A stretch of 64,000 bases of DNA from Symsagittifera roscoffensis (GCF_963678635.1 NC_087063.1:19908701-19972700), one strand, 5' to 3'. Counted from the first letter of the stretch, positions 1-12,119 are shown. Program-made: numbers and translations. Notes: generated by a model from the letters alone, not told the origin.

Positions 1-107
1 TTTTTTGAGCTTTCACAAGTGGAAAACTCATGAGACACTTAAATGTTTCACACTCATGAGACACTTTTTTGAGCTTTCACAAGTGGAAAACTCATGAGAC
101 ACTTAAA
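1..107. repeat. 64-bp tandem repeat, about 1.7 copies
   Basis: A unit starting ttttttgagctttcac begins at 1 and again at 65, with near-identical sequence through the actcatgagacactt part. It is cut by the left edge, so the array may be longer. From 108 to 602 I see nothing else; the downstream exons of the DEG/ENaC gene may lie here or further left, but I could not find one. Confidence 0.8.
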
Positions 108-602
108 AGTGTTCAATCACAATTAATTTTCTGGTGTTTGGTGACTTTCAGTTTTTTGGTGAGCCACTTTACAATTTTCGAGGGCCGCAAGATTTAAAAA
201 AAAGGTTTTTGAACATTTTTTGATCAAAAACCACGTTTTCTAGCGCATGTCCCTCTCAAACTAAAATAACTTGTAAAATAGTTCAAGAGTCGGTTTTTTG
301 GTGACATTTGGCAGCAAAAAGTTTTCTTTAAATTTTTTCTTACACCTCTTTTTTCAACAAAAAACACTAAGCTTTCTTTCTGTTTAAACACTAAACAATT
401 TTTTTCTGAAACCTGACCATAAGTACTAACTTTGACTTAGAACGTATTTTAATGCAATTCGTTAAATTTTGACAACCATATTACATATAAACCTAAGTTG
501 AATCATTTAGTGAACTCGAAGTTCGAATTTAGCGTTAGAACAAATTTACAACCATCAAAAAACGTTTTTTTAAAAAAATTTAACATGAAACTATCCATTT
601 AC

Positions 603-1068
603 TTCTGTTTTTGTACTGCGGTGTTGCATATTCGTATGACAAATTGTATAGTTTTTGTAACTCGGGATATTTGGAAACAGAGGATAAATTTTTTCTGAAA
701 TCTCTTCGGACAGCCTCGAATAGATCTCCCATAGCAAGTTCAAGTGTAAGAATATGCATCAGCGAACTGTTGCCAAACACCCTGTCCGCAAATTCTTTGC
801 CCTTGTCATTTTCTTGGTTCAAATCGCATAACATAATGTTAGGGAAATTTGCAGACTTTGCGCGCTCGTAAATAATTTCAACAGAAGTTGGTTTGGTGAC
901 AAAAATATCCATCATTAGCTTCATTTGCAAATAGCAGAAAAGTAATACAAAACAGGCAAAAATAAAGGCCCACAATTTTCGAAAGGTGAAACTTCTTTCT
1001 GAAACTGCAGCGAAATGGTTGACACCATGTAGTGCACCGTTCTGTGCCCAATCTATAACGCTTTCCAT
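603..1068 (-). CDS. DEG/ENaC/ASIC-type sodium channel, N-terminal coding exon (partial gene)
   Basis: The product should be an amiloride-sensitive-type cation channel subunit in the plasma membrane. The 155 visible codons show the start of the family: a short cytosolic N-terminus with the gating His-Gly pair (ALHG, residues 12-15), TM1 (LWAFIFACFVLLFCYLQ, about 32-48) and the post-TM1 motif FPNIMLCDLN, matching FPxVTxCNxN of ASIC and ENaC. The ATG at 1068 has A at -3 region and G at +4. The reading frame runs to a stop at 580, but a GTAAAT donor after an AGA codon at 603 fits better (phase 1), since the frame past it adds no family sequence. The extracellular Cys-rich domain and TM2 are not in the window. 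A decayed paralogue is possible, though no lesion is visible. Confidence 0.72.
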
Positions 1069-2678
1069 TAAAGAAAAACGTTGTCCAAAGAAAAGGAGAA
1101 ACAGAGATTTTACAAAATTTTGCTATCTAATAGAATATCAAGTTTGTAAATTTACACAAAATGGTAGCCACTTTGATATTGATACTAAGCTTCAGCTATT
1201 TCCACGCACAAATACCATAAATGAGCAACGCTCAGCTAAAAAAAATTAAAATCAAAGTGAAAACAGACCAAATAAATGTATATAAATGCAAAATTTGCAA
1301 ATTAATCAAGATTAATAGCAGAAGTAATCAAAACGGTTAGTTTTTAATTCATTAGCTTTTTGTAAAAATGACTGTGAAAGACTCAGATAAGTCGTTTCTT
1401 ATAAATCTAAACAAGGCATGAAATTTATGGTAATTTATGTTTAATGGCAGTTGGTTTTCGGGTTATATAGCAGTTTTACCAGTCAATATAATTTCAAATC
1501 GTTTCCAAGATTGCTATGAGGACTGCCATTTATAATAGCTTACATTTTATGGTAGTTATTTGTATCTGCTTTTAAAGCAACTTTAACCAGTAAAACTCTA
1601 AACTTAGAAGAATGCGGAAATGCTGGCTGTTAGCTCAATTTCCTTTTGTTCCGCCAATCGAAATCATTATTTTCAACAAAATTTTTAATACCCCATTAAA
1701 GATATCAACTTTTTGAGTTCAAATTTAAAAAGATTTTTTTGATATCCAATTATTTTTTGTAAAGTTTCGTTGGTTTGAAAATTGCCATATCGGCCATGTT
1801 CTGATTTAAATTATGCGCGCTTCAAAGAGTTTCTTCATAATGCTAAGAGCATAACGCGATTTATTTATGCATGGCGAGTTATCACGCACAACAAAATGGT
1901 TCCAAAATGAATTGAGGCTAGCTAATCGGTCGTATTCATTTCGTACGACTCAAGTTTTCAGACTTTGATTTTGTCCAAAAGTTCCCAAAAACTATTCGAT
2001 ATAAATTAAGGGACAAACGGAACATTCAAGGCCCTGAAACTTTCGCTCATCTTTTTTATCCTAATTTTTGCTGGTATCTTAATTTTAGTCCAATTAATGG
2101 TATTGTCTTGCTTTCTTTCATCTAAATTCTCAGATCTCTACTGCCAATATCGAAATGCGAGTGACAGGTTTTTCATCTAGTTGGGAATTAATCGAACTTA
2201 CTAGCTGGCCTCCCTTCGAAGTGATCGTAGCGTGTTTTGACTGTCCTTAAGGTCCATGGAACAGTTTGTGATGAAAACTTTTTTTAAATTGGTATAAAAA
2301 ATGAAGAAATAAACTCCCACAACACGCTATGTCTAGTATAAGGCGATATAATTTGCGTCCAAATAACTTGCAAATAACTTGCCTTGCCTCAATTTAGTTT
2401 TGGAAATAACTCCAAATAACTTTATTTGCCTCAATTTAGTTTTGGAAAATTTCTAAAACGATTATTTCGGGCAAACGTGTTAACAGCACGAAATTATCAT
2501 CACGAAATTTTAAATAATATATATTTCAAATAGCAAAACAACAGCTGAAGCATGAAACCAAGGTAGCACCGGGAGTGAAAGAGAGCACCATATGGGAAAT
2601 CTATCAGATAAAAAGGCCGGATGTTGGCAATGGCAAGATAAGAAATTTGCAGAAAGTGAGATACAAGGTGACATAGAA
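1069..2678. other. AT-rich intergenic stretch without a recognised gene
   Basis: Upstream side of the DEG/ENaC exon. No coding frame with family similarity was found. Around 2340-2530 the pieces cctcaatttagtttggaa and aacagcacgaaatta look like badly decayed family A repeat sequence. No promoter motif could be assigned. Confidence 0.5.
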
Positions 2679-2870
2679 TTAGAGGATCATAAAAAATTCA
2701 TCGAGAGAAGCTTGAGGGCGTAGAGTTCCAATGACACATGCTGCGTTAGACATCTGTATGCAAACTGATATTCTTTGTCTAAGGAAGGCAGAAGCATGGG
2801 CTTCGTTGGTGGAATCTTGAATCAGCTTGCCGAGCTTTGAAAGAAAACGTTTGGTGTCTGGTCCTGCGCC

Positions 2871-3650
2871 TCATTGTATTTCGAATGCGACAGGCTGAAA
2901 CAAGTAGCCTCTGTTGATGATTTCAGTGTATACTGAGTGTATGTTGGCGCTGGCAAGACCCCTCTTCACTATGTCATTCAACCACGAGTGGCGAGTATGA
3001 CGGCTGGCGAACATTTTGCAAGCCAAACCATGGTGGCCATCTTCAGAGACTTCTTTACCGCATCGGCATTGGTGGGGTTCGCACACTTTGCCGCCCAAAA
3101 GCAGTGCCACACTGATGCGGAGTTGGATATCTGTGAGTTTCAAGCCCAAGTTGGATGATGGCGGAGCCTGCAGCCAGCTTCCCGCCATCTTTCCAGAGTA
3201 AGCTTCTATTCTATTGTGGTCTGTCAATGAACAGTTCTCAAGCATCGAGGTTTTTAGGTTCTCGAATATTGTCCAAGTCCAATTCTTTTGGGTGCTTCCA
3301 TTAGTTGGTGGAAGTGCTCGTACAGTATCACCAAAGAGTTCCAGAGCAGTTTCTTCGTTGCCTGTTGGTCCGGTACAAGTGGAGATTTGGTCTGACAAAG
3401 CAGCGCAAGAGCTCGCGGAGGATAGAAAACAGGAAGTCGCAAGCAATGACGCAGATGGCAGACCCAGGCCACCCATTTTAACAGGCTGACAGGCTTGAAT
3501 GCGAGAAGAATCTGTAAGTTGAACATTGGTGATTTTTTCCAGTGTTGAGGTCAGAATGGAATCATAGTTGGAGAGTATGTCGGGGTGCATGAAGCACGGT
3601 GACGTGCGGAGTAGAAATGTCAGTTTCGGTATACGGAACGAGTTTTTCAA
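2871..3650 (-). pseudogene. LINE C-terminal thumb and zinc-knuckle segment
   Basis: 259 open codons that continue the same element in another frame. It starts FRIPKLTFLLRTSPCF, the block that normally follows the RT palm in this family, then GGLGLPSA, then the zinc motif CRCGKEVSEDGHHGLACK. The endonuclease catalytic part is absent between SVYTEIINRG and YLFQPVAFE. After the TGA at 2871 the same frame stays open for another 63 codons with family-like sequence, ending at 2679. Confidence 0.75.
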
Positions 3651-5343
3651 AAGAAAAAGCGCCGAGTGCCTCGATTTCGACCAGGCGTTCGCTCAGTAAA
3701 TCAAGATCTTTAGAACGTTCGGTCAATTTGTCAAGGACACAATCAGCACCCATGCTTGCACCAAGGATGCATAGGTCGTCCAATGGAGTCTCTTGTATAG
3801 CAGGGCAGAACGTGTTGAGTAGTTGCAGTATTTCGAGTCTGAGCTCTTCACTCGGTGAACCTGGGAAAGTTAGCTCACATTTCGAAGGCTTAACTTTCAG
3901 GCCAAGCAAAGGAGCGCGCTCTATCACCAGTTTCAAGTCCTCGAAAACTACCCGAAACTTGTCAGCAATATTCCCATCATCCAGATACCAGGAGTTAAGA
4001 GCAGAAGTCAGCGAATGAATCATGTCGTTAATCGTGTCACAGAACATGGGCGGCCCCTCCGGGTCTCCTTGTTGAGCTCCTTCATCTGAGTTTAGAATAT
4101 GAGATCCAAAGAACAGATAGGAGGGTTGACTATAGGCTGAGAACGCTAAACTTTTCAGGCGAGGGTACTTTTCGCTAATGTTCTCCACCATGTGTTGCCT
4201 TGAGATTGAGTTGGATGCATTTTCGAAAAAAGTTTTGACTAGAACGTGTTCATCGCTGATGCCTGGAGAAGATAGGAATTTGCGGATGGCATGGACTGCC
4301 GCCTCACATCCATTTTTGGTGCCGAAGCCCAGTTGAGTAGATCCATATGAACATTTTCTTTGTTCTAATAGTTCGTGATCTTTGCCGGCATATTTCGCTG
4401 CCAATCTGCGACGTGTGTTGCCGACTGCTATGGGCCGAACGCCGGAAGAAGGTTTTTTGAGTGCGAACAAGTTTGCCCCGAAATAGAAAGGTCTGATTTC
4501 AATTGGTACACCACCGCTCAAGATGATAGTTGTGAGGCCGGTCAGGTCTTCAATCAGTTTGTTTGATATTTCGTTACACATTCCAACCATTTCTTTGATA
4601 ATTTGAGGCCTCAATTTATCAAGCTCACCGGCTGAGCCGTTCGGGAAAGAATTTATACAAGAGTGAACCGTAGAACCCACAGTAGTGATACATTCTTGTT
4701 CTTTGTTTCCCTGAACAGCATAGGCGAACTTGTGCCGGGGGTGTTTTTCTTCCATCTCATTTACAGTTTCGGGTGTAATTTCAGGCATCGTGTAATTGGG
4801 CGAAGCTATCCCTATGGCACCTAGGATTTTGCTATCATTTATTTTCTCTTGGACCCTTTTCCTGAGACTCTCTGTTTCCTTTTTCGACTTCGCCCATTTT
4901 TTCGGCTGCTCCGGAATATCAGCTGTGCCGGAAAAAGATCTTATAGCTGAGTTGACTGAACTGGTGAGGTTTGTTCGGTGTTTTTTCCCTCCTCTGTCAG
5001 TCGCCTTCAGACAGTGGGCGGGGATACTCATAAGCTTCAGCCAATTGGAAACTTCGTCAGGGTGTTTGGAGATGTCGATGATAACTTCGCTATAGAGACA
5101 GGCTAAGTTAACTCTTGCTCCTTTCGGGACACGTTTGAGTATGGAGACTCTAGCGGAGAACAGCTTGCGGAGATAGGTGGAAGCTTCGGAATCGGGAGGG
5201 ACGTTCTCTATTGTGAGATCTCCCATTAGTTGAGAAAGGCCACTAGACTGGTGCTCGTGCGCGCTACCAGTATGAGTCAAGTCCTGTGGAGGGATATCAT
5301 CAGCCAAGACAACTGAATCCGGTAGGCATCGGTTGCAGATCAA
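3562..5343 (-). pseudogene. LINE reverse transcriptase segment
   Basis: 593 open codons. RT blocks are recognisable: GVRPIAVGNTRRRLAAK (finger), QQGDPEGPPMFC (motif B), WYLDDGN (motif C, the YxDD box) and KVKPSKCEL. Motif A reads VKTFFENASNSI where this family normally has an Asp after VK(L/x), so a catalytic Asp is missing. The upstream 230 residues are charged linker. The frame continues past the true family sequence at its 3' end, because a one-base shift moves the real continuation into the overlapping frame of the next entry. Confidence 0.82.
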
Positions 5344-5699
5344 GCCTGGCTTCCAGTGTTTAGAACTCGGTAGGGGAGTGCGCTTGAGGTGAACAAAGCC
5401 GCATATGCTACACCAGACTCATCCGCCCCGTAGATGCTTTGAACACACGCTGCAGTGAGTCTGATCTACTTCATCTTCAGTGACCGTTGGTCGCTGTTGC
5501 TGCATCTCGCGCAGGTGTCACATTCACATATATGAAACTATTTAATAAGTGTATTACAAAACATTAAGGCTAAAAGCGCGAAATTTCTTGCTCCAATAGC
5601 GCGAAGTTTCATGCTCCAATAGCTTCGCACAAATTTGGGTGATTTTCATAGTCATTAGAATTTAAAATTTTTTTTACAAAAATCTTTTTTATAGTGAGA

Positions 5700-5960
5700 T
5701 GAATGAATCAATGTTTTCAGAGGATGTAAAAACCGTTGAGTCTGGCTAGTGAAAACGTCGGAAAAGAAGACTGCTCTGAAGCCGACTCCCTAACTCGTAT
5801 GATTTTTTTTTTTTTGAAAAACGCCATACAAAATTCAAAGTAATATGTTTAGAGTCTACATAATTTGTAATAAATCAGTTTGCTTGCCTCCGTTTATTTT
5901 GAAATCGTTTCTAAGGTAAACTAAGGGCTGTACTTGTAATTTCGCGTTTTGAACCATGTT
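5700..5960 (-). repeat. Diverged family A copy
   Basis: Weak but ordered matches to the family A repeat described at 6852: gactgctc, a T-run, cgccatacaaaa, then aaatcagtttgcttgcctcc and gaaatcgtttctaag. The end hairpin is not preserved. From 5506 to 5699 and from 5961 to 6851 I see no gene and no other clear repeat, apart from a short duplicated phrase (agcgcgaa(a/g)tttc) at 5575-5615. Confidence 0.4.
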
Positions 5961-6851
5961 GAAACTCTTCTTAAATTACAAAATAACAATTGCAGCGGAA
6001 TCAGTTTTTAGCTTTGAGCTCAACAATTGATGTTAGAAATTTTGTCTATTACTTTTATACAGATAGTTTACTTTTATACCGAGAGTTTGGATTTTTGGGA
6101 AAAAATAACACCAGAATAATTTTAACCATTGAAAACAGCATAGAGTTTTGATTAGCTTCTGTGGGTTGTATCAATGAAAATCGTATCAACGTAATGTAAC
6201 CAAGTGATTTGTATGTGCAGGACAGAACTCTGATCTTTCACAGCTGATCTTCAACTTGGCTTGACAATTTTATACTTAAATGATGATTTGGAACCGAATT
6301 AACATAAATTGAAATAGAAATCAAACTAAAAAGAACAAGAAAACTAGACAAAAAAAAACTAGATTCAAAATGCATCACGGATATTTTCTTATTGCCTCGC
6401 AGTTTTATTATTTTGTATGTTTTAGCAAATTAATATTCTGTTTTCTAGGTATTCTATTTTCTAGGAAGCTAAAAACAGTGTCTAATTAAATGTTCTTTTA
6501 CGTTTTTCTAACTCTCAGAAATTATTCAAGATACGGTTTCAATTTCTCCAATAACAGCTTTGCAAATATTAGCATTTGGTATAATGTCGTTTCTACAGAG
6601 ATACCAGAAGAAAAATTTCAAATTATTGTTAATGTCTATAGCTTAAACATGTACCAACAAAAGTCTTCTCTTTGCAGCACAGAACATTTTTATGGAGATA
6701 TTTGTAAAGATGATGAAGTCCCTTTTTTCAAGTAAAAAATTGAGATAGGGGAGGTCAGATCAGTCTGTGGAGAACAATTAATCCCTGGTGGTTTCTTTCA
6801 ATCGGAATAACCAGATCGAAGTGATCTACAAATGAAATCCTCTACAAATAA

Positions 6852-8435
6852 AACAAGACTGCTCGTATCAAGGCGAAACCCTGAATGTTCCGACTGCCAT
6901 TTAAAGTTTATGGAGCAGTAATAACATTATTAAATGAAATAAAATTAAAGGGAATTTTTTTTTAATTTGAAATTTTTTAATAAAAATTATCCCCCCACAC
7001 CCCATATAAAGTACAAAAGGATAAGTTTCGCACCTTGTAACAAATGAATTATGGCAAATAAGTTTCTTTTAACTAATTTGGAACGATTTCTAAGACGGAT
7101 TAACTCTCCGCTTACGCGTTAATAGCGCGAAATATATCGCGCGATAATTGTCCCAAATTGGCCAAAATGGCAATCATTAAACCCTCATAACTTTACGAAA
7201 AATGATCACAGGTGAAATATCTTTTCAAATTTGAGCTCAGGACAACAACATCTTTCGAATGATATAAAAAAATTCCGTCAAAAAAGGCCAGTTAAAAAGT
7301 CGAAATTTGTCTGAAGAAAAAAAAACCCCACCCTGAGCACAAATATTCCGTCACTTTTGTATCGAAAGTCGGAACAACAAGACTGCTCGTATCAGGACGA
7401 AGCCCTGAATGTTCCGACTGCCTTTTAAAGTTTATTGAGAAGCAGTATACATTTTAAAAAAATGAAATAAAATAAAATGAAATTTTTTTTTAATTTGAAA
7501 ATTTTTATAAAAATCATCCACCCACACGCCATATAAAATACAAAAAGATAGATTTCGTTCCTTGTAACAAATCAATTATGGTAAATAAGCTTCGTTCAAC
7601 CAATTTGGACCGATTTATAAGACGGATTAAATTTCGCTTACGCGTTAATAGCGCGAATTATATTGCGCGTTAATTGTCCCAAATTGGTCAAAATAGCCAA
7701 AATGCCAATCTTTAAACCCTCATAACTTTACGAAAAATGATCATAGGTGAAATAACTTTTCAAATTTAAGCTCAGGACAACAATACCTTTTGAATGATAT
7801 AAAAAAAATCCGTCAAAAATGGCTAGTAAAAAGTCGAAATTTGTCTGAAGAAAAAAACCCACCCCGAGCACAAATATTCCGTTACTTTCGTATCGAAAGT
7901 CGGAACAACAAGACTGCTCGTATCACGGCGAAGCCCCGAATGTTCCGACTGCCCATTAAAGTTTATGGAGCAGTAATATTGTTAAAAAATTAAAAGTAAT
8001 AAAACAAATGAATTTTTTTTTCAAAAATTTGAAGTTTTTCATAAAAATCATCTCCCCACACGCCATAAAAAGTACAAAAAAATGATTTCGCTACTTGTAA
8101 CAAATCAATTATGGCAAATACGCTTCGTTAAATTAATTTGGAACGATTTCTAAGACGGATTAACTCTCCGCTTACGCGTTAATAGCGCGAAATATATTGC
8201 GCGTTAATTGTCCCAAATTGGCCAAAATGGCAATCTTTAAACCCCCATAGCGTTACGAAAAATGATCACAGATGAAATATCTTTTCAAATTTGAGCTCAG
8301 GACAACAATACTTTTCGAATGATATAAAAAAATTCCGTCAAAAATGGCTAGTTAAAAAGTCGAAATTTGTCTGAAGAAAAAAAACCCAACCCGAGCACAA
8401 ATATTCCGTTACTTTCGTATCGAAAGTCGGAACAA
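6852..8435 (-). mobile_element. Head-to-tail array of three family A repeats (Helitron2/HINE-like)
   Basis: Units at 6852-7375, 7376-7906 and 7907-8435, each about 525-530 bp and highly similar. Every unit begins aacaagactgctcgtatca, then a hairpin (cagggc-gaa-gccctg in the best copies), then aatgttccgactgcc, and ends ctttcgtatcgaaag followed by tcggaacaa. GTTCCGAC near the start and GTCGGAAC at the end are inverted copies of each other. Read on the minus strand the element starts TTGTTCCGACTTTCG and ends GTCGGAACATT, hairpin, short tail, which is the plan of non-autonomous Helitron2/Helentron elements. There is no coding capacity; short frames inside are chance. Confidence 0.7.
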
Positions 8436-8757
8436 TTACAAACGTCGAAAACATTTAAATTAAAAAGAAACGTATAAGCTGAAGATTTTTCTAATCACCA
8501 GTATGCTTCAATCGAGACAAAATCAGGCAATATACAGATACAGATTCCACTGGGCAAATTTTCTGTTATTTCTGTTAAGACAGCCGGTACCCAACTTGAA
8601 GATTATTTAGCTGAATTTAACTAAACTAGGATTCTCTTGCAAGATTTCACCTCACTAATTGCGGCGCTCGTGCGATATAAAATGATTGCTCGACTGCACC
8701 GTCATTGCCGAAGACCCACAGCGCAACAGATGTAGTCAAAACATAATATTCTAATAT
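8436..8757. other. Spacer between family A copies
   Basis: 322 bp of unique-looking sequence between the array and the solo copy; no gene seen. Confidence 0.5.
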
Positions 8758-9317
8758 AACAAGAATGCTAGTATCAGGGCGAAGCCCTAAATGTTCCAAC
8801 TGCATTTTCAGTTCTATGGAGCACTAATATCATGAAGCATTCATATGTACAAAATATATTTAAAAAGTGAGATTTTTTGTGAACATCATCCCACCACACG
8901 CCATATAAAGTACAAAGTGATAGATTTTGCTCTTAGAAACAAATCAATTATGGCAAATAAGCTTCCTTGAACCAATTTGGAACGATGTATAAGACTCCGC
9001 CTTGTATTAAATATAAGACTCCGCTTTGTATAAGACTCCGAACGATGTATCAAATCTCCGCTTATGTGTTAAAAGCGCGAAATATATGGCGCGTTAATTG
9101 TTTTAAATTGGCCAATATGTAAACCCGCATAACTTCACAAAAAATGATAACAGGTGAAATATCGTTTTAAATTCCAGCTCAAGGCAACAAAACCTATTGA
9201 ATGATTAAAAAAAATTTCCGTCAAAAATGGCTAGTTAAAAAGTGGAAATTTTTCTGCAGAAAAAAAACCACCCCGGGCACAAATAAGCTTTTACTTTCGT
9301 TACGAAAGTCGGAACAA
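8758..9317 (-). mobile_element. Solo family A repeat
   Basis: Starts aacaagaatgctagtatcagggcgaagccc and ends ctttcgttacgaaagtcggaacaa. Internally it holds a small local duplication, with 'aagactccgcttgtat'-like phrases three times around 8990-9060. More diverged than the three array units. Confidence 0.7.
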
Positions 9318-9815
9318 TAAGCACAATTTCGAATATGCTCAACTTGATTAGTGTTACATGTTAACCATCAAATAAAAAATCGGGTCATCTAAGTTAAATT
9401 TTGTCAGGTTAATACAATTGGGTGCGCACACGGCTGGACCTGGGAATTTCCAGGGATCGCTTCGCCGAGATAGCAAATACTGGAATTTGGAAATTGGTCT
9501 GAATAAAACACTATCCGAGCGTAGATTCCTCACTGTCAAATATTGTTTTTCCACAAACTGACAAGTGAATAAGGAAACGTGTAAAACAGCCATTGAAAGG
9601 TAAAAAAAATCAATTTTACAAAGTTTTTGTTGTATTTTTTTTTCATTCATTCAAATAGCCAGTCGGCTCGAATCACAGTGAGGCCTTCATTGTTCGGACA
9701 ACCTTTTAAGTTGTAAAAATATGTTGTGAAAAACTTTGTCAGGTTAATACAATGGTTGTGATAAACTTAGCCTAATTGTTGTGATAAACTTATTAAATAG
9801 TCTTTTTTAAAAAAA

Positions 9816-10076
9816 ATGAGTAATCATCATGGCACGCGCAATGCGCTCGCGAAGAGTGAAAGTGAGCAGAATGCTGGGACTGGAGCAAAATGTAGAACAT
9901 GCTGGGCCAGCACAAACAAAGATAAGGTTTATGAGTGTGTGGGGTGTGGGGACAAGATGCATCTCACGAAAGCCTGCACTGGAATGTCAGTGGGAGTCAT
10001 AGAAGCAATAGAGGAGATCAGCTCAAATTTGATGCTTTTGTGCAACGAATGTGTCAAAAACAATCAACGAGAATAA
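9816..10076 (+). CDS. LINE copy A ORF1, PHD-like zinc finger protein
   Basis: 86 intact codons from ATG to TAA. The pattern CRTC-x10-CVGC-x4-H-x4-C then CNEC near the end gives a C4HC3 PHD-type finger (residues about 28-80), as in ORF1 of CR1-clade LINEs, where it is thought to act in RNP assembly or chromatin binding. The ORF1 may be longer in the family, because homologous sequence with a second ATG (MIAAMMETATQQSDK) starts right after the stop in another frame. Confidence 0.65.
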   Translation: MSNHHGTRNALAKSESEQNAGTGAKCRTCWASTNKDKVYECVGCGDKMHLTKACTGMSVGVIEAIEEISSNLMLLCNECVKNNQRE

Positions 10077-10079
10077 ATG

Positions 10080-12119
10080 ATTGCAGCAATGATGGAAACA
10101 GCGACACAACAAAGCGATAAGTTGAATTTTATTTCTTCTGAGCTAGGAAATGTAAAAACTATGATTCCTGAAATGAAAACGGATTGGAAAAAACACCCAA
10201 GGCTGTAGAAGGAATAAATAGAATTTTTGATAACAAGAAATAAGACAAAATTTACGATGGAATTAGAATCAGGGTATCAAAAAATCCAAAGAAACTTTCC
10301 AAAGGGAAAGAGCCGAAGAAGACAAACTTGAAGCAGTAAAAGTTTATGATTTTCTTGTGGTTCAATCGGAAATAAAAATTGCATACCGTCGTGGTGAATA
10401 CAAAGAGGGTCGAGACAGAGTTCCACTTGTTTGACTTGCAAACATCTGTGATAGGGGAATGATTTTGCTTTTTCTATATAACCTAAGATATTACGACAAA
10501 CCAGTCTATCTAAGTAAGCAACTAGCACCCCATGAATGGCAAATTGAAAAACAACTGTTGAAAGCTAGAAAAAATCTGTTGGAAATGGGCGATTTAAGTA
10601 AAAATTATATTAGAATAAATAACCTGGAATTGCAGCGTCGCGAAAGATCTGATTGGGTGAAAGTTAATTCAGAATGACTGCCAAAATGCAGAATGAAATA
10701 GAAAATTAAACCAACAGCGTAAGAAGTCTTTTGGACTTCAAGCGACGTTTTTCATTTGCAGACTGCTTAGTTAATAGTAATTACGACATTCTCTGTCTCT
10801 CTCAGACATGGCTAGTTGACGAAGTTCCAGATGACGCCTTGTTTTTGACAGATACGAAATAATACACTCGGACAGAAAATCAATAAAAGAAAAAACAAAA
10901 CACGGAGGTGTTTCGATCGGAATAAGAAAAAATGGATTTATTTTTTGGTGATCGACAGCAAACAAGACGAACGCGTAACCTTTAAAATCGAAACAAAAAA
11001 CTTCAGTTTTATTTTGTGTTGCTTTTATAACCCGCCAAAAGAAAGTAAATGTCGATGGTCAAAATTATGTTTTCAGAAACTATGTCCTTATCTACAAACA
11101 TAGCAAAAAGACCAACAATGGCACTTTACAATGACAACTAGCGACATAAATTTTTCAAACACAGACTGGAAAACAATGCACTCTGAAGATAAGTATCAAT
11201 CTACCATACTTGGTCTGTTATTTGAAAATAGTTTTGAACAGATAATGGAGTCAGATAATAAAATTAAATTGGATGTTATGCTTACAAATGATCCCCCAAA
11301 GATAGTTTTTAGCCGTGTGGATTTATCATTGCAAGATAAATTAATCAAAAATGGGAATTTTTTTCCGACCATCTGCCATTTAGAACCAGATTGAATAGCT
11401 GTTTTAGCAATGAAATGCAAAAGCCGATAATTTATTACGCTTTCAACAAAATTTACTGGAAAGAAATGATTCAAAAAATTAAAAGCAGAGCCTTTCAATA
11501 CATATTGCTACAGTAACGTTGACAAAAATTGTAGAAAAGTGGTACGATTGGTTAAATTCTTTTATGGAAACAAATTTTCCACGTGTATCAGAACATCGAA
11601 CCCAATTACCACCATGGATCACGCCACCAACTTCGCATTTTTTGAAAAAACTCAATACAGCCAAAAACAAAACTTCCCGAAAACGCGAGAAAATTGAAAT
11701 GCTCGAGTCGGACTACAAAATTGATTTAACAAGTTTCGAAGAAAATGTTTCTGCCAGTCGGAAATTCAGTGAAATAAACAAATATTTCAGGAGTTTAAGG
11801 AAATCTGAGTATTTACCGGAGCGAAGGTGTTTTGGAGATAAAATAGCTGAATCTGAAATCGAAAAGATTGAATTTTTCAATAAATTTTTCCAAAGTGTGA
11901 TCCACACGAAGTCCACGATACGCCAGACCGAAATATAAACGAAACTTCTTGCACTAATTACAAAATTGAATTAACTGAGATCCAAATTTCAAATTACAAA
12001 CGTCACTCCATCCCAAAAAAAAGCATGTGGTCCTGAAAAAATAGGAAACGAATTACTCCTAAACCTCAACTCTGCTATAGTGTAATCTGTGTTTTTAATA
12101 TTTTAAACGAGCCTAAACA
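10080..12119 (+). pseudogene. LINE copy A ORF1 tail and ORF2 fragments
   Basis: Broken frames run through the endonuclease and the region before the RT. Recognisable blocks are DILCLSQTWLVDEV (endonuclease), FSNTDWKTMHSEDKYQ (11152 onward), LNSFMETNFPRVSEHR (11551 onward) and KKKACGPEKIGNELLL (12021 onward), the last being the usual lead-in to the RT. The RT itself is missing because the copy ends at 12123. Confidence 0.6.

Larger units (their letters stand above)
2679..5505 (-). mobile_element. Decayed non-LTR retrotransposon (LINE) with RT and C-terminal zinc motif
   Basis: Parts in order on the minus strand: an N-terminal Cys-rich zinc finger (CSVCSKHLRGG and CSICGFVHL, closing in CNRC) from the ATG at 5505; the reverse transcriptase; a CRCG..HGLACK zinc motif followed by RHTRHSWLND; and a C-terminal tail (FLSKLGKL, then FLRQRISVCIQ) ending at 2679. 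The layout resembles site-specific LINEs that carry a C-terminal zinc knuckle plus restriction-like endonuclease (R2/CRE-like), a clade call from memory. It is dead: there are two in-frame TGA codons (N-terminal finger and 2871), a frameshift near 3645, and loss of the endonuclease segment, since the frame jumps from SVYTEIINRG straight to YLFQPVAFE. Confidence 0.8.

Noticed and set aside
3599-4018. 139-codon plus-strand frame inside the LINE
   Set aside because: Shadow of the RT frame on the opposite strand.
6490-6735. 81-codon plus-strand frame with four Cys residues
   Set aside because: No signal peptide, no recognised domain, and no splice or promoter support; length is within chance for AT-rich DNA.
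6852-8435. The regular array considered as a CRISPR or as a satellite
   Set aside because: Units are ~525 bp and directly joined, with no short repeat/spacer pattern, and solo copies are dispersed, so a transposon-derived array fits better.
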